NCBI GenBank assembly: GCA_001466705.2 | Contig: LATX02000242.1 | Coordinates: 62,001-126,000 of the forward strand | Source of the DNA: Moniliophthora roreri | Taxonomy: Eukaryota; Basidiomycota; Agaricomycetes; Agaricales; Marasmiaceae | Length of the DNA stretch: 64,000 bases | Direction: 5' to 3' | Part shown: in pieces, positions 1 to 11,532 of the stretch | How positions within the stretch are numbered: position 1 is the first letter of the stretch | How the letters are laid out: every line of letters begins with the position of its first letter | Program-made: the position numbers and the translations under genes | Notes under the pieces: generated by a model | Databases searched by the model: none | What the model saw: the letters and a program-made list of their open reading frames with translations, nothing else | What the model was told of the DNA's origin: nothing

Positions 1-87
1 AAAGATACGAGACACATACCTCCAGCCTCCCAGTCTCAACCCTCCCCCAACGGTCTCCCATTCATCGAGACATCGCATATGTGCCTT

Positions 88-331
88 CTACTTTTTGAAT
101 TGGCATGCGTGGGATTTGGATGTGACGCTTGCGAAATGTTTTTCCACTTCGGCGACTAGGGAAGTGAGTAAGCAGGCCGAGATGGGACGGGAGCTCCCAG
201 CACTCGTATAATCATGCGACGCGTTTAGGATTTCAATCGCTTTTGTCTTCTCCGCGTTCTTGGTCTGTTAGTCAGTTTTTTCAAGTTACCATAGTGTTAA
301 GGAAGAAACAGAAAGAACATACCTGACCCAT
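88..331 (-). CDS. Possible terminal exons of an unidentified gene
   Basis: On the minus strand a short frame ATG-GGT-CAG (329-331) meets a GT donor at 322-321 and an AG acceptor at 266-265. It then stays open for about 58 codons of good codon usage to a TAG at 88-90 (for example ASHDYTSAGSS, then LVAEVEKHFASV). The joined frame would give a protein of about 61 residues, or it could be the 3' end of a longer gene whose upstream exons I could not connect. No domain was recognised. A competing reading frame through the upstream exon ends after a few codons. This is a tentative model only. Confidence 0.22.
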
Positions 332-997
332 ATGGTTACTCCCAAACCGGTTGATACTTTGGTCCTATACACAATGCCGTACGAGAGAATATCAGATCTT
401 CCGGGTTTAGAGTACGCGAGCAGAGATGTTGCGAATGAAATCTTCTCTAGTTCTGGATTGAGTAAGAACGGGGTATGTTTGGGAGATCAAGACTCGGACT
501 CACTTTTCACCTTTGCTAGCCGTAGTACTGGATGGTTCGAACATATTGTCAAAGGAAAGGTGAGAGCCATCGGTCAACGCGGATTCCAAATATTCTGGGA
601 CAGTCACCAACGATTCTTCGGTCACATTGCGTCTCCCACGGCCTGGTGCTTGGTTTGTCCGCGCCATAAAACACGACATCGACCTTTGAACGTGAAAGTG
701 AGTCGTCGCACGAGGTACGTGCCTCGACTGAAGTGATGAAGACGAGACAATGGGGTCGGATCATACAAGCCCCAGAATCCTCTTCCTCCTTATATGTTGC
801 GGACTCGGAACGGGTATGCGTGAATTCATATTTATCAACACCATAAGTACAACCGTGTTTCCCTTCTTTTGTGAGATAAAGACTGCAGTTGTGATGTCCT
901 TTGATTATAGAGCTAGTCAGGACGACTGTATGAGGTGGACTGAGGTGGCTTCGTACCTGCCTATTACACACAGCCTCTGCCCAATCTGATTCCCCTG
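332..997. other. Unresolved left-edge interval
   Basis: Open frames occur on both strands (plus about 332-736; minus about 549-971) but neither shows a recognisable motif or a consistent exon chain. The interval lies just downstream of the PIG-P stop codon, so part of it is the 3' flank of that gene. Confidence 0.3.
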
Positions 998-1599
998 CTA
1001 CTTGGCCCTTCTCTTCACCTCGGAATCGTATAGAACGCGATTGACCAGGCCAATTGGGATATCGTACAGCGCTGGAGTAGCATCTTCTCGTGCATGCGTT
1101 GTATAACCTGATACCGTACTATTTTCTGAAGGCATCGCGAACTGGCTTCTCGAATCTGCAAACTAAAAAGTTATTTATTTTTCAAGTTGAAGAAACCAAT
1201 ACCGTTACGCACCGGCTATAGCAGAAACATCATCAAACGCCGGCGTCCCGTATATCGTCAAGGACATGTACACCCAATACGTGAGCAGAACGAGAAAGAT
1301 GGAGTAGGAGGGGAGAAGGAGTGCCCATTCCCTACATACAACTGAATTCAGGTCTAGTCTTTCTGGAGTAGACAGAGGGATGCGTACCGATTAGGATACC
1401 AATCTACACCCAACGCAACGATGTACTCGTCCGGAAGGAGTGCCCAAAGTAGATATACGACGAAGAGAAAGGACGTTGAGGTCCATGCGACGAAGCCGTA
1501 GAATTCTGGTGCTTTACTGCGGTTGGTTTGGGGAGCGGCGTGGTATGGAGTTGGGATTTGGGTTACTGCTGTTTCAGTTTGCTCTGAGTCATCGCTCAT
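998..1599 (-). CDS. GPI19: GPI-GlcNAc transferase subunit P (PIG-P)
   Basis: PIG-P is a small ER membrane subunit of the complex that adds N-acetylglucosamine to phosphatidylinositol, the first step of GPI-anchor synthesis. Three exons (1599-1388, 1331-1213, 1155-998) join in frame to 162 residues. After a polar 30-residue N-terminus comes the family hallmark: YGFVAW, a first membrane helix (about 38-52), LLPDEYI and GVDWYPNR. A second helix follows (LLLPSYSIFLVLLTYWVYM), and the C-terminal signature DIPIGLVNRVLYD lies near the end, as in PIG-P proteins generally. Both introns are GT-AG and 57 nt long. Length and two-helix hairpin fit the family. The neighbouring membrane-protein gene lies upstream on the same strand, with no sign of a functional link. 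Confidence 0.9.
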
Positions 1600-2371
1600 A
1601 TGGTGATGTTGGTGAGAAGGTCAACGGCGAAAATGGCGAAAACGGCGCGAAGTCCGAGTCCGAGCGCTTGCAGTAAGCGCTCGCTAAGGGCTCCGCCGCT
1701 CCAGCAAGGTCCCAGAGCTGCAGCTACTTAGAACACTCGTTCTGGAGCTAGGATTGAATTCTGCAATGCCCGGGGAAAAAAGGACTGAAATCCACTGCCA
1801 GTCTAGAAACACAACATACTTGGCTTGGCGGGTCAATCCCGATTGGCAGCTACTCAATTACCTGTATCTGGATAATGATAAAGGTAGTTGTCTGGAAACG
1901 GGAGATGTGGCTTTGAATCTTGGTTTTGGGTCCTACAGGATTTGGAACGGCTTTTGGCACTTTTTTGGACCTGAGTCTGGGGTGAATACTGGAGAGGGGC
2001 AAGACAGCGGCACTAGTCTACTGGGGATTCTAAGCGATTTGTAGGAGCCATTCACTGTTGACTCGAATGAAATCTGGATCTCAGACCGGACCGCCTTAAA
2101 TTTTGGACCAAATCTGTCCGCTGGGAATTTTCAGGTTGAAGCGCCCTCTTATAGCAACTCGAGCTTGGTTCCAGGTACGAACCTGTCGCTGGTCGGTATG
2201 AACCAAGTATGCTTTGAGTATAACGCACAAGAATCGAGCCTCTTGTCCCCAGTTTGCTACTTATGGGCTTCACCTTCCCAGTCAATTCCCTTTCGCGGCT
2301 CAGATCGGGTCCTGCCGCTGAATGTATGCTACAACCAATTTTTTGAATACCGTAAGTATGTAATTACAATC
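1600..2371. other. Intergenic, no gene supported
   Basis: Interval between the start of PIG-P and the end of the next minus-strand gene. A 96-codon plus-strand frame (1754-2044) has no recognisable motif and no exon partners, so I do not call it a gene. Confidence 0.5.
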
Positions 2372-3752
2372 TCAGGTCTTCGCCGTTACCGCCGGTGGAG
2401 GAGGATCATACTCGGGCGGCGGACGCATCTCTTGCACGAATTGATCCTGTTGAGCTCGCAGAGCCTGAACTTGCCTCCGCAACTCACGTAGCTCCTCTCT
2501 TTCACCTCGATGTCTCCGTTTCCGTCGATGGTCACGATGGCGCCGTTCGCTCTGGCGTATAGGTTCAGGAACATTTGGCAACTCTAGAGACTCTAACGGC
2601 ACAGTCAGATCCGTGCGACTGGAGTTCAGTTGGCTTGAGCTTGCTTGACTGCGAACCGCTGATGGTCTCGACGATGAGGAGTCTGTGTTACTCATGACCG
2701 CGGCGCTCCGTGTTGGCCTGCTACTTGGACGTTGGGATTGGTGCTGACTGGACCCTGTTCGGCTGGAGTTCAGCTGACTTGAACTGCCACGAGGAGTTAT
2801 AGTATGAAGCGGTACACCATCGGTCTCCGTGTACGCCCCGTACGGCGCCATATATGGCCTGTCTGGACCGATATAAAATGGATCAATATGGTGTGCACCT
2901 GGTCGGTTGTTGAGATTGGTCCTAAGCAGTCGTTGTTGGCGTCTCCAGCGTAAGTGGTATAGAATCGCGAAAAGGATAAGGACGAGGAAGAATAGGCCTC
3001 CAAAGACACCCCCAAGAATGATAGCTAGGTCCGGCTTTTCACCGGAGGGTGATCTAGGAGTGATTGATCGTCGAGTTAGATCGAAAGTTGTATCATCAAA
3101 GCTATGAGAGAAGATAGATGAGAAACCCAGTTACAGCTACAGCTTTTTGATGCTTACCCGTACGTGGCATAATCAAACAGAAAGACGGGTTCGCTTTCCT
3201 CAGCTGGCGTCCACAATGTCAAGGAATGGGTCGTATTTGCCAGACCTTCGACTGAGAACACAGAAACGTTGTATTGGAATGCGTCTGTCGGGTTGGATCT
3301 GTGGTCGTATGTAAAGTCCATAATCTGGCCGTCGAGGGTTAATCCAGAAAAGTGTTGCGAGGGGATATTAGGGATGGATATAATACAATAAACAGAGATA
3401 GTCGTGCCTTGGATCGAAAATGAGCGATACTCGAGAGGTAAAATTTCAAAGACGCACCAGTGAAGGAAAACTCTACTCGGCGAGGGAGATCGAGTTTATA
3501 ACGGGTAGATTCGTGCCATGTATTGCGGAATGCGAGGGATGCATCCACACGAGACCCACAACCCCTGCAAGTAGCACCTTGCGCCCAACCGTTTGGTGGT
3601 GAATACGTCGGTTTGTTGCCGGTTAACGAGTCTCCGTGCTCGTCGTCAATAAAGAAGATTCTGGGGGCTCCCGACACGACCGAAATTAAATAGAACAATA
3701 CGAGTAGGAGAGTGAGAAAAAGAGGATGCCAGCTCCTGAGGCAGAACAACAT
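2372..3752 (-). CDS. Single-pass membrane protein with PPPEYDPPPP tail
   Basis: Three exons (3752-3458, 3407-3158, 3101-2372; introns of 50 and 56 nt) give 424 residues. Order: signal peptide (leucine-rich core about 10-25), an ectodomain of about 185 residues with FSFTGTTISVYCI, SGLTLDGQ and SLTLWTP, a membrane helix beginning LAIILGGVFGGLFFLVLI, then basic HLRWRRQQR. The cytosolic tail is Ser/Thr-rich, with a charged coiled coil (about 375-405) and MRPPPEYDPPPP near the C-terminus. This layout (signal peptide, jelly-roll-like ectodomain, one helix, disordered tail ending in PPxY) is a common but uncharacterised class in mushroom-forming fungi. The PPEY motif could bind a WW-domain ubiquitin ligase; that is inference. 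Start chosen at MLFCLRS because it begins the signal peptide; an upstream in-frame Met at 3842 would spoil it. Confidence 0.82.
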
Positions 3753-4360
3753 CACGGAGCGGTCTGACAGATGACCGTGGGCCCAACAGAACGATCGGTA
3801 TCGCCCATATTTATACTCTCGGGAGAAGCACGGGAGCCCCAACTTTCAGCATATAGATGGCTGTTCTGTCAACACAGTATTCATCAGATTCGAACAAAGA
3901 ACCACCAATCTGATATCCACCTCGTATGCTGTAGCCTGTTGCTCTGGTGCCTTTCAAGCGATCCTGGGTTGTGAACCATATATGACGAATTTAGAAGCTA
4001 GACATGGCAATGTGTTCACATCGTTTAATGGCCTTCTCTATAAAGTTAGTGCCAAACTCGGAGTCGCTAGAATTGCGTAATAAAATGAGATTGATCCCAG
4101 CGATTGATTCTCCCTGAGTATCAAAGCGGTGCAAAGTTTGTGATCATAATTGGTTGAGCGCAGCATGATTTCGCAGTCGCCAGTCACCTATGCGAGGCAG
4201 AAGTGGTGTGAGGAGCCCGAAGGTCACGGTGACATTGGAGAGAGTGGAAAGTGTATAGATGTACATGTTTGTTTTGATCGGCTGTTACCAAACAACCTGT
4301 ACGCGATCTCACGCCTTCGTGACATTCGACCGTGACGGCAATTTCTTATCCACCACCGCC
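3753..4360. promoter_or_regulatory. Divergent promoter region, membrane protein / MSH6
   Basis: 608 bp separate the two divergent start codons. No clear TATA box or coding segment was seen. Confidence 0.4.
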
Positions 4361-7300
4361 ATGGCGTCCAAATCTAAATCTTCAGAGAGTCTGAAGCAAA
4401 AGAGCCTCATATCCTTTTTCGGAAAGCCAGCAAATGGAGTGGCATCCTCGTCCAATTCGACGCGGAAATCCACATCGGGGAAACCATCTCACAATGACAC
4501 CAAAGACGCGTCGAAAGCTTCGAAATCCACACGTTCAACGGAAACTCCAAGTACCCCAGAGCCTCGTGAACCGAATACCCGTGTTATTACATCCTCAGTA
4601 CCTGCCAGCTCGTCTTCCCCAAGCAGTAGCGTCAAGGTAATTTCCTACTTTGTCACTAGTTTTCTTTCACTCATCGACGTACCTTCAAAGGACACGCCTC
4701 CGACAAGTGATGCCATTGACGTTGATATGCTATCTTCAACAGAAGAAGAGACAGGCTCGATTCGCGTCAGAACGGTAAGTTTTCGCGTATTGTACTTAGT
4801 GGAGCTAGCCTCACGCAAATACTTCCAGGGTCAAGGGAAACGCAAAATTGTACTGGAAGACTCTGACGAAGATATTCAGGCATCGGCGCGCTCCTCTACT
4901 ACAAGAGGCTCATCGACGCGCTTGGACTCTTCCCCTGCGGCTCGAGCGGGTGAGTGAAGTAACGCAGTATAGGGATAGCTTCGAGGTGCTCATTGATATA
5001 TCAGGACGTGCTACCAAGAAGGCCAGAATGTCTCTCGCAATCTCTGACGAGGAGGAAGAGGAGGATGAAGAGAATTCCCGTTCCTTTTCTCAAAGTTTAT
5101 CACGTTTCAAGAAATCTCCTGTCAAGAGAGGTGCGCAACATGCTGAACCTTGCGCAAGTCATCAACTGACCTTCTATCAGGGCGCAAATCTTCCAAAGCT
5201 TCCGAAGATGATGACGACTTTATTGCCCCTTCAGACTCCGAAGAAGATATCAAGTCCACGAAATCGTCCTCCAGGGCCTCATCCTCTTCCCGGCGATCAC
5301 TTCTTTCCGATGAGGATGAAGATGACGATGACAAACCGGTGCAGAAAAAGAGTAAAGCAAGGAGACCTGCAAAGGTCACCCCATCTGCATCCGAAGATGC
5401 TTCATCATTCTCGTTCCTGACAGCGGCAGAACGTCGTGAACAAGACAAGAAGAATGAAAAGAAGGCTGCAGAGAATCCGTTTGAATTCTTGGTTGATGTG
5501 AAGGATGTGAGTGCCTTCATGTCGCTGACCATCCCGAATACTGACTTTCCCACAGAAAGATGGCCGCCGTCCAGGCGATCCGAAATACGATCCACGCACG
5601 CTGTACATACCTCCAAAGGCGTGGAGACAGTTCACACCTTTTGAGAAACAAGTGCGTAGTTCGTTTTGCGTATGAATATCGCTCAACCGTGCTGCTTTAG
5701 TTCTGGGAGATCAAGCAGAACCACTATGATACCGTGAGCATAGTTCGGCGTATTGAGTTTATATAACACTAACCCCCCGGTCTCACAGATTCTGTTCTTC
5801 CAGAAAGGGTGAGTATTAACTTTTATGTGAGTATGGATATCCTGAGCTTACCGATTTGCAGAAAATTCTATGAGGTATGTCTGGATACTTATTACGGCGG
5901 AACGAATTCGAGCTCAGGGAAACCAGCTTTACGAAGATGATGCTAGAATTGGCCACCAGGAATTCGACCTCAAGCTCACTGAACGAGTCAAAATGTGTAT
6001 GGTGGGCGTCCCGGAGATGTCTTTCAACTTTTGGGCTGCGTACGTGTTCTTGTCTCTACATCTGCTGTACCTCTGACCGATTCATCCAGGAAATTTCTTG
6101 GTAAAGGTATGCTATTGAGGTTTCTCTCGCTTATTCGACTCGCTAACGTTCCTTTCCAGGATACAAAGTAGGAAAGGTGGAGCAGGCGGAAACGGCTCTC
6201 GGAGCTGAAATGAGGCTGGCAGCCGATAAGAAGAAAGGGAAGCCTGCAGGAGGAGAAAAAGAGAAGATCGTGAGACGGTGAGATATTTTATCTCACTTGC
6301 CGTGTGCATGCTTACTGAGGGCGGCCTGTAGGGAGCTCAACAAAGTCTACACCAACGGTACCCTCGTCGACGGCGAAATGATAACTGACGATGAAGCTGG
6401 CCACTGCATCTCGATTCGCGAGATAGAGTCTGAGGATGATGCGTGCAACACTTTTGGCATATGTGTTCTGGACTGCTCTACCTCACAATTCAACCTCAGC
6501 GTGTTTCAAGATGACATTTGCCGCACCAAGCTGGAGACACTGATGAGGCAACTGAGACCGAAGGAAATTGTCTTCACCAAGGTCTCTCGTATTCTCTCGA
6601 AAGTCTCCTGCCTGTTCTAACACAGACGAAACCTTAGGGCAATCTGTCGGTGTCGACGACCCGCCTCCTGAAATTGATTCTTCCTGCGGCATGCATATGG
6701 ACAGGATTGCGAGAAGTTGAAGGCCTGGACTATGAGGCTACTCTTAAAGAGCTGAAGGCACGCTATCCGGCGGAAGACGAGACCGTGGAAGAGGGAGAGC
6801 TTCTACCGAGTAGTGTCCCCGAGCCCATTAGGGAAATGGCGGATTCCAAGTGTGCCATGGTGGCTCTCGGGGCCATGATCTGGTGCGTCTAATTTGGCTG
6901 CAACGAGTGCCTTTCTCTTACACATTTGGTCATTCGCAGGTACCTTCGACAACTCAACATTGACAAAGATATCTTGACCATGAGAAACTTCAACATTTAT
7001 GATCCGATGAAGAAGGGAGAGGGACTCGTGCTCGATGGTCAAACACTGGCGCACATCGAGGTTCGTTTTCATCTCCTGAATCCCTTCTATACCATTCGTC
7101 AATGCCATCTCAGGTTCTACTCAACAATGAAGGCACCGAAGAAGGATCTTTGCTGAAGCTCCTCAACCGATGCATTACACCCTTTGGTAAAAGGCTTTTC
7201 CGAATCTGGTTGTGCATGCCTTTGCGCAACGCTGCAGACATCAACGCGAGGTCAGCAGCTTTGTCAAGAGATGAGAACAATGCTAACCCTGAACAACTGC

Positions 7301-9783
7301 AGGCTTGACGCTGTCGAAGATCTAATGAATCATCCAACTTTCGAGAGCAAGTTCATGGAGATAGCGAAGGGGCTGCCCGACTTGGAGCGCGTGGTTTCAC
7401 GTATTCATGCAAAGAACTGTAAAGTTAAAGACTTCTTGAAGGTTCTTGGGGTATGTTTGCGTACCAAATTTCGTGCTCGTTTCCCTCCTTATATGCCTCT
7501 AGTCATTCAGGAAGCTTAGCAAAGGTTTAAGCGATTTGGCTGATGCGTCCGAGTCGTTCCAGTCGAAGACAGTGCTTGGCTTGTTGCGTAGTGCCCCAAA
7601 CTTATTACCGAACATCAAGAACATCGAATCAATGTTTGAGAAGCCTTCTGGAGAAACGGCAAAGGGTACGATCTTCCTCATTTTAACTACATTGTGTACT
7701 TATTCAGCCCCGCAGATTTCAGCGAACTAACCCCGACCGAAGGGAAAGATGAGCAGTATGATGAAGTGATGACCGAGATAAAGGAACTGGAGAAATCGCT
7801 CAACAAGGAACTCGAGAGACTCAAGCGATCACTGGGGTGAGCATGAGATATAACGTGTGATATTCAATACTTATTATGGAAACTTTCAAGCTATGAACTG
7901 AACTGGTGGCATAGTGCTGTGGGCAGCAAGGCAGGTTATGGATCCATCTTTGATGTTGTTCCTTCTTGATGACGCGGATACAGGAAATCTACCTGGTTGA
8001 AACATCAGCCAATCAGAAGCAGATACCGAAGGATTGGACAAAGAACAGCAGCACCAAGGTAAGGCGCGATCATGCCGGATGTCATGACGCTAATCTCCCT
8101 ATTCCCAAGGCCAAAGTCAGATGGATCGTGCCATCTTTGCAGAAGGACATCAGATCGCTCAAGGAAGCTCGTGAAAAGAGAAGCACCGCCATCAAGGAAT
8201 TCAAGTACCGACTTTTCGCGGAATTCGACACCGATCGTGCAGTGTGGCTTCGAGCGATCCGGGTATTCGCTGAACTGGACTGCTTGTTCAGTTTGGCGAA
8301 ATCGTCAACTGCAATCGGCGAACCGTACTGTCGACCTGAAATAGTTGAAGATGACGCGGCTTGGGTCGAGTTTGAGGATTTGAGGCACCCCACGCTTTGT
8401 CTCAGTACCTCGCTCAAAAACTTCATACCAAACAGCGTAAAACTGGGCGGTGATTCTGGGAAAATCGCTCTGTTGACCGGTGAGCTTTTCGTTTCGGACA
8501 GTCAAATACCGTGTTGACACCATCCTTTCACAGGGCCTAACATGGCGTAAGTGCCGAAACTGTCTGCGCCTGGATATTCTACTGACGTTGAGATGTATCG
8601 GTTTCAAGCGGAAAATCAACTGTACGTACCTGTGGTTCTGTGTGGAGTCACTTATAACCTTTCAATTTCAGGTCATGCGAATGACTGCGACTGGTATCGT
8701 GAGTGCTTCAGTACATCTACCTGGCAATATGCGCTCATCACGATGCACAGATCATGGCACAACTCGGCATGTTTGTTCCTGCGGAGAAAGCGAGGTGCGA
8801 TACTCAACTAATTCGTGGTATTTCCACTCACAGAGGACGAACCAGGCTGTCTCCTGTCGATTCTATTCTCACTCGAATGGGTGCCTATGACAATATGTTC
8901 TCGAACTCGAGTACATTCAAAGTTGAGCTTGATGAATGGTAAGTACTCTCTCGAATGCACAGGTACGATTCTGACAGGTCATCTCGCGTTCAGTTGCAAG
9001 ATTCTTCGAGACGCTACTCCGAAATCACTGGTAATTCTTGATGGTACAGTATTACCCTTTGGCAGAATAACTTCCGACTGACTGTTTCATTATAGAACTT
9101 GGTCGCGGAACTTCAACATATGTACATACATTCTTTCCATCACTTGCATAAGCCGTGCTAACCAGTTTTTTAGGATGGTATGGCCATTGCGGGGGTACGA
9201 AATTTATTGAATTTGGCTTTCAGAATAACTCAATCATCATCGTAGGCGGTATTGCATCAATTGGCTACGCACACGCTACCTCTGGCGTTCTTTGCGACGC
9301 ACTACGGATCTCTGACCGACGACTTTGCATATCATCCAAACATTCGAAACATGCACATGTCAACTGTTGTGGATGACAAGAAACGCGAGGTCCGTATCTG
9401 GCACGCCCGTTGCATGCAGATCTTGATGAACCCTTTTGCAGATCGTTTTCCTTTACAAACTCGTTGAAGGAGTTGCCACCTCCTCATTCGGAACTCACGT
9501 AGCCAATTTGGCAGGCGTGCCAATCGAAGTCGTTGACCAAGCCGAGGTCATCTCCAAGAACTTTGCGAAGCAGTTTCAGGAGAAACAGCAGGCCAAGCAG
9601 CTGAAACGTGCCAGTTCGAAGTTGCCGTTGGTTGCTCAGGCCGATTTTGTTTATCTGGTGAATCTCGCGATGGGCCAAGTTCAATTACCCGAAGATCCTG
9701 TTCGAAAGAGGCAAGTCTTGAAGATGCTCAAGGACGTTACTGCCAAGTATGTTCAGGCCAAAGGCATCAACACGAGTTCATAA
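4361..9783 (+). CDS. MSH6: DNA mismatch repair protein Msh6
   Basis: MutSalpha subunit that, with Msh2, recognises base-base mismatches in the nucleus. The start [11 protein letters not shown] is followed at once by a PCNA-binding PIP box (QKSLISFF), as in other Msh6 proteins, which fixes the start. A disordered acidic and basic N-terminus follows (several SDSEED-type patches). Next comes the mismatch-binding domain with FFQKG/KFYE split by an intron (the Phe-x-Glu reading motif is intact), then connector, lever and clamp domains. The ATPase has Walker A GPNMAGKST, the loop KVELDE, Walker B with the [12 protein letters not shown] signature, and [10 protein letters not shown] helix-turn-helix tail follows ([13 protein letters not shown]). 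About 1,250 residues, normal for fungi. There are roughly thirty introns, three of them inside or next to the Walker A coding sequence with 13-nt exons, and one apparent GC-AG intron (7931-7983). Every exon checked joins in frame, so the gene looks functional. No PWWP domain was seen. Confidence 0.95.
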
Positions 9784-10244
9784 TACCTTTGTTTCTATTT
9801 GTCATTTTCTTGCTCCGCCATGCTCTGCTGTTGCATCTTGCTCGTCGTTGCCCACACATTCTACTATTATGACATCGACTTTGAGTACTCTATCAATTTA
9901 CACATACCAGGACTAGTTGCTACTATACACTATCATCATCCATACCTGTAGATAACAAATTCACTTGGAATGCGCATTACGCTGCCTAGGCCCCTTCCTG
10001 GGCCTGGGACTCAGCTCCTTGCTGTTTGCCAGGGCTTAAGTAATATGCATTGGTCTGGCCACTGACCACCACTGTGCTATAGCTAGCAGTGTACTCGCAA
10101 CCGTTCTCTGATCCCGGTGACTCCCAGCTTTCGACTGCTTACCACTCTTCTCAAACTCAAACTCGCATACGAAGATGATCCCACCCTAGGCTCGGCCAAA
10201 ATGACAGCAACAACAGGGGACTGCTCGCAGAATGTGCTAATAAA
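9784..10244. other. Intergenic, 3' flank of MSH6
   Basis: Non-coding 461 bp following the MSH6 stop. AT-rich 3' flank with no gene or RNA signature. Confidence 0.5.
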
Positions 10245-11169
10245 TGGCTACGTCTCGCTCATCTCATTCGCTATACTCCTTTGCCGCCACCCTGCAAACT
10301 TTGGAGGAAAAGATGCGTATCACCCGTCTCAATTTCGTTGAGGTGAGGTACCAAATTGAAGAGCGTATCTAGTCGACTACTCTTCTTGGCCAGAATGAGT
10401 TGTGATCATCCGATAACATCCATTGACATTTAATGTTATTAGAGAAGCTCACCCCCAAAAGAGCATGCATATGTCAGTTACCATTCATTCTCACGAAGCA
10501 TCTTCAACTCGGTCTAGACAGGAAGAGCTGCTCTTGCTTGGATCGACGCCTATTTTCTCTGTGCCTCAGCTATGATACCCAGCAACCAACGTATGGTGTT
10601 CAACATGGAATGCACCGTTCCGTCTGCGACTGCGAGTCGCCATCCTTCTAGATTCAAGAATATTACAAGTCTTACGGATTATACCGTCATCATCGTCGAA
10701 CCAATGGTAGCCGGTGAGTCTGTTTGATACACTCATTGAACCTTCATTCGACTAATTATTGTCTTAGCGGAATTGTTGACAGCTCCGGAAATTGAAATCG
10801 TTCAAAAATACATGGAATCTGGCTTTTTTGCAATGGTCGGCGATTACATATAAGAAAATCGAGCAGCAAGGAGGGATAAGCAAGTCCCTCAAGGAAATAT
10901 CGATGTGCGCAGATTCTGCGGTACGTCACTGTTCCAGGCACCTGTTTTCTAGGATTACTGATCTGCCATTTAGAAAGGACACTCTTCGTGGTGCTTTGAT
11001 TAATGGCCACGATTGAATCTTCAATATAGTACATCTACGGAAGGACGGTGACGGAGCAGTGTTCAAGGAGTTCCTCCCATTTCGACCCGAATGTAACGAT
11101 GGGAATTCCGAGCTCGTAAAGTCTAATTTTGACTTGATTGCGGGTATTCCATCATACTGGGTAAGCTGA
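10245..11169 (+). CDS. Unresolved, possibly decayed gene of unknown function
   Basis: Several short frames with good codon usage and plausible GT-AG borders lie in order. An ATG at 10245 opens MATSRSSHSLYSFAATLQTL up to a donor near 10342. A frame near 10591 reads MVFNMECTVPSA to VIIVEPMVA, and continues after an intron as ELLTAPEIEIVQKYM. A frame ending at 11167-11169 contains DGAVFKEFLPFRPECNDG and FDLIAGIPSYWVS. I could not join them into one frame without stops, and two frames overlap between 10790 and 10915. It is therefore either a gene with introns I mis-set or a pseudogene. No family recognised; boundaries are approximate. Confidence 0.22.
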
Positions 11170-11532
11170 TTCCTCTTCTAGAGCTGAACACACTATTGGT
11201 ACGAAATTTAAGATACAGCATCGACAAACCGTAACGTTGTGAATTAGAAGGGTCGTTTTTTTTCTTTTTCCTTTTGTACATGTACCGTTACAACGAATAT
11301 CTTGGAGTGCCGAAATCACGGCTAATACGTGTGCTGTCGTCTGAAGGATGGTCCTGAGGTTGAGGCTTGAGCCCAAATTAGATAGGGCCAGGTCGCGTTC
11401 AGAGGTCTATTACCCCGTCATTCCCAGATAGGGATGTCTTTCCCAGGGCACTCTGACGACAGTGTTGTGCCTCGGTTCCTCACCGCTACATGATTCGGTA
11501 ATAGAGCATCAGAGGCTCTCTTCAGAAAAACG
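11170..11532. promoter_or_regulatory. Promoter interval of the GPATCH1-like gene
   Basis: 363 bp before the GPATCH1-like ATG. It has short pyrimidine tracts but no recognisable element or gene. Confidence 0.35.

Noticed and set aside
1754..2044. 96-codon plus-strand frame
   Set aside because: No motif and no exon partners, and it sits between two minus-strand genes.
4259..4360. Start of MSH6 at the ATG at 4259
   Set aside because: The PIP box must be near the N-terminus in Msh6; the ATG at 4361 in good context places it at residues 12-19, while 4259 would add 34 non-conserved residues.
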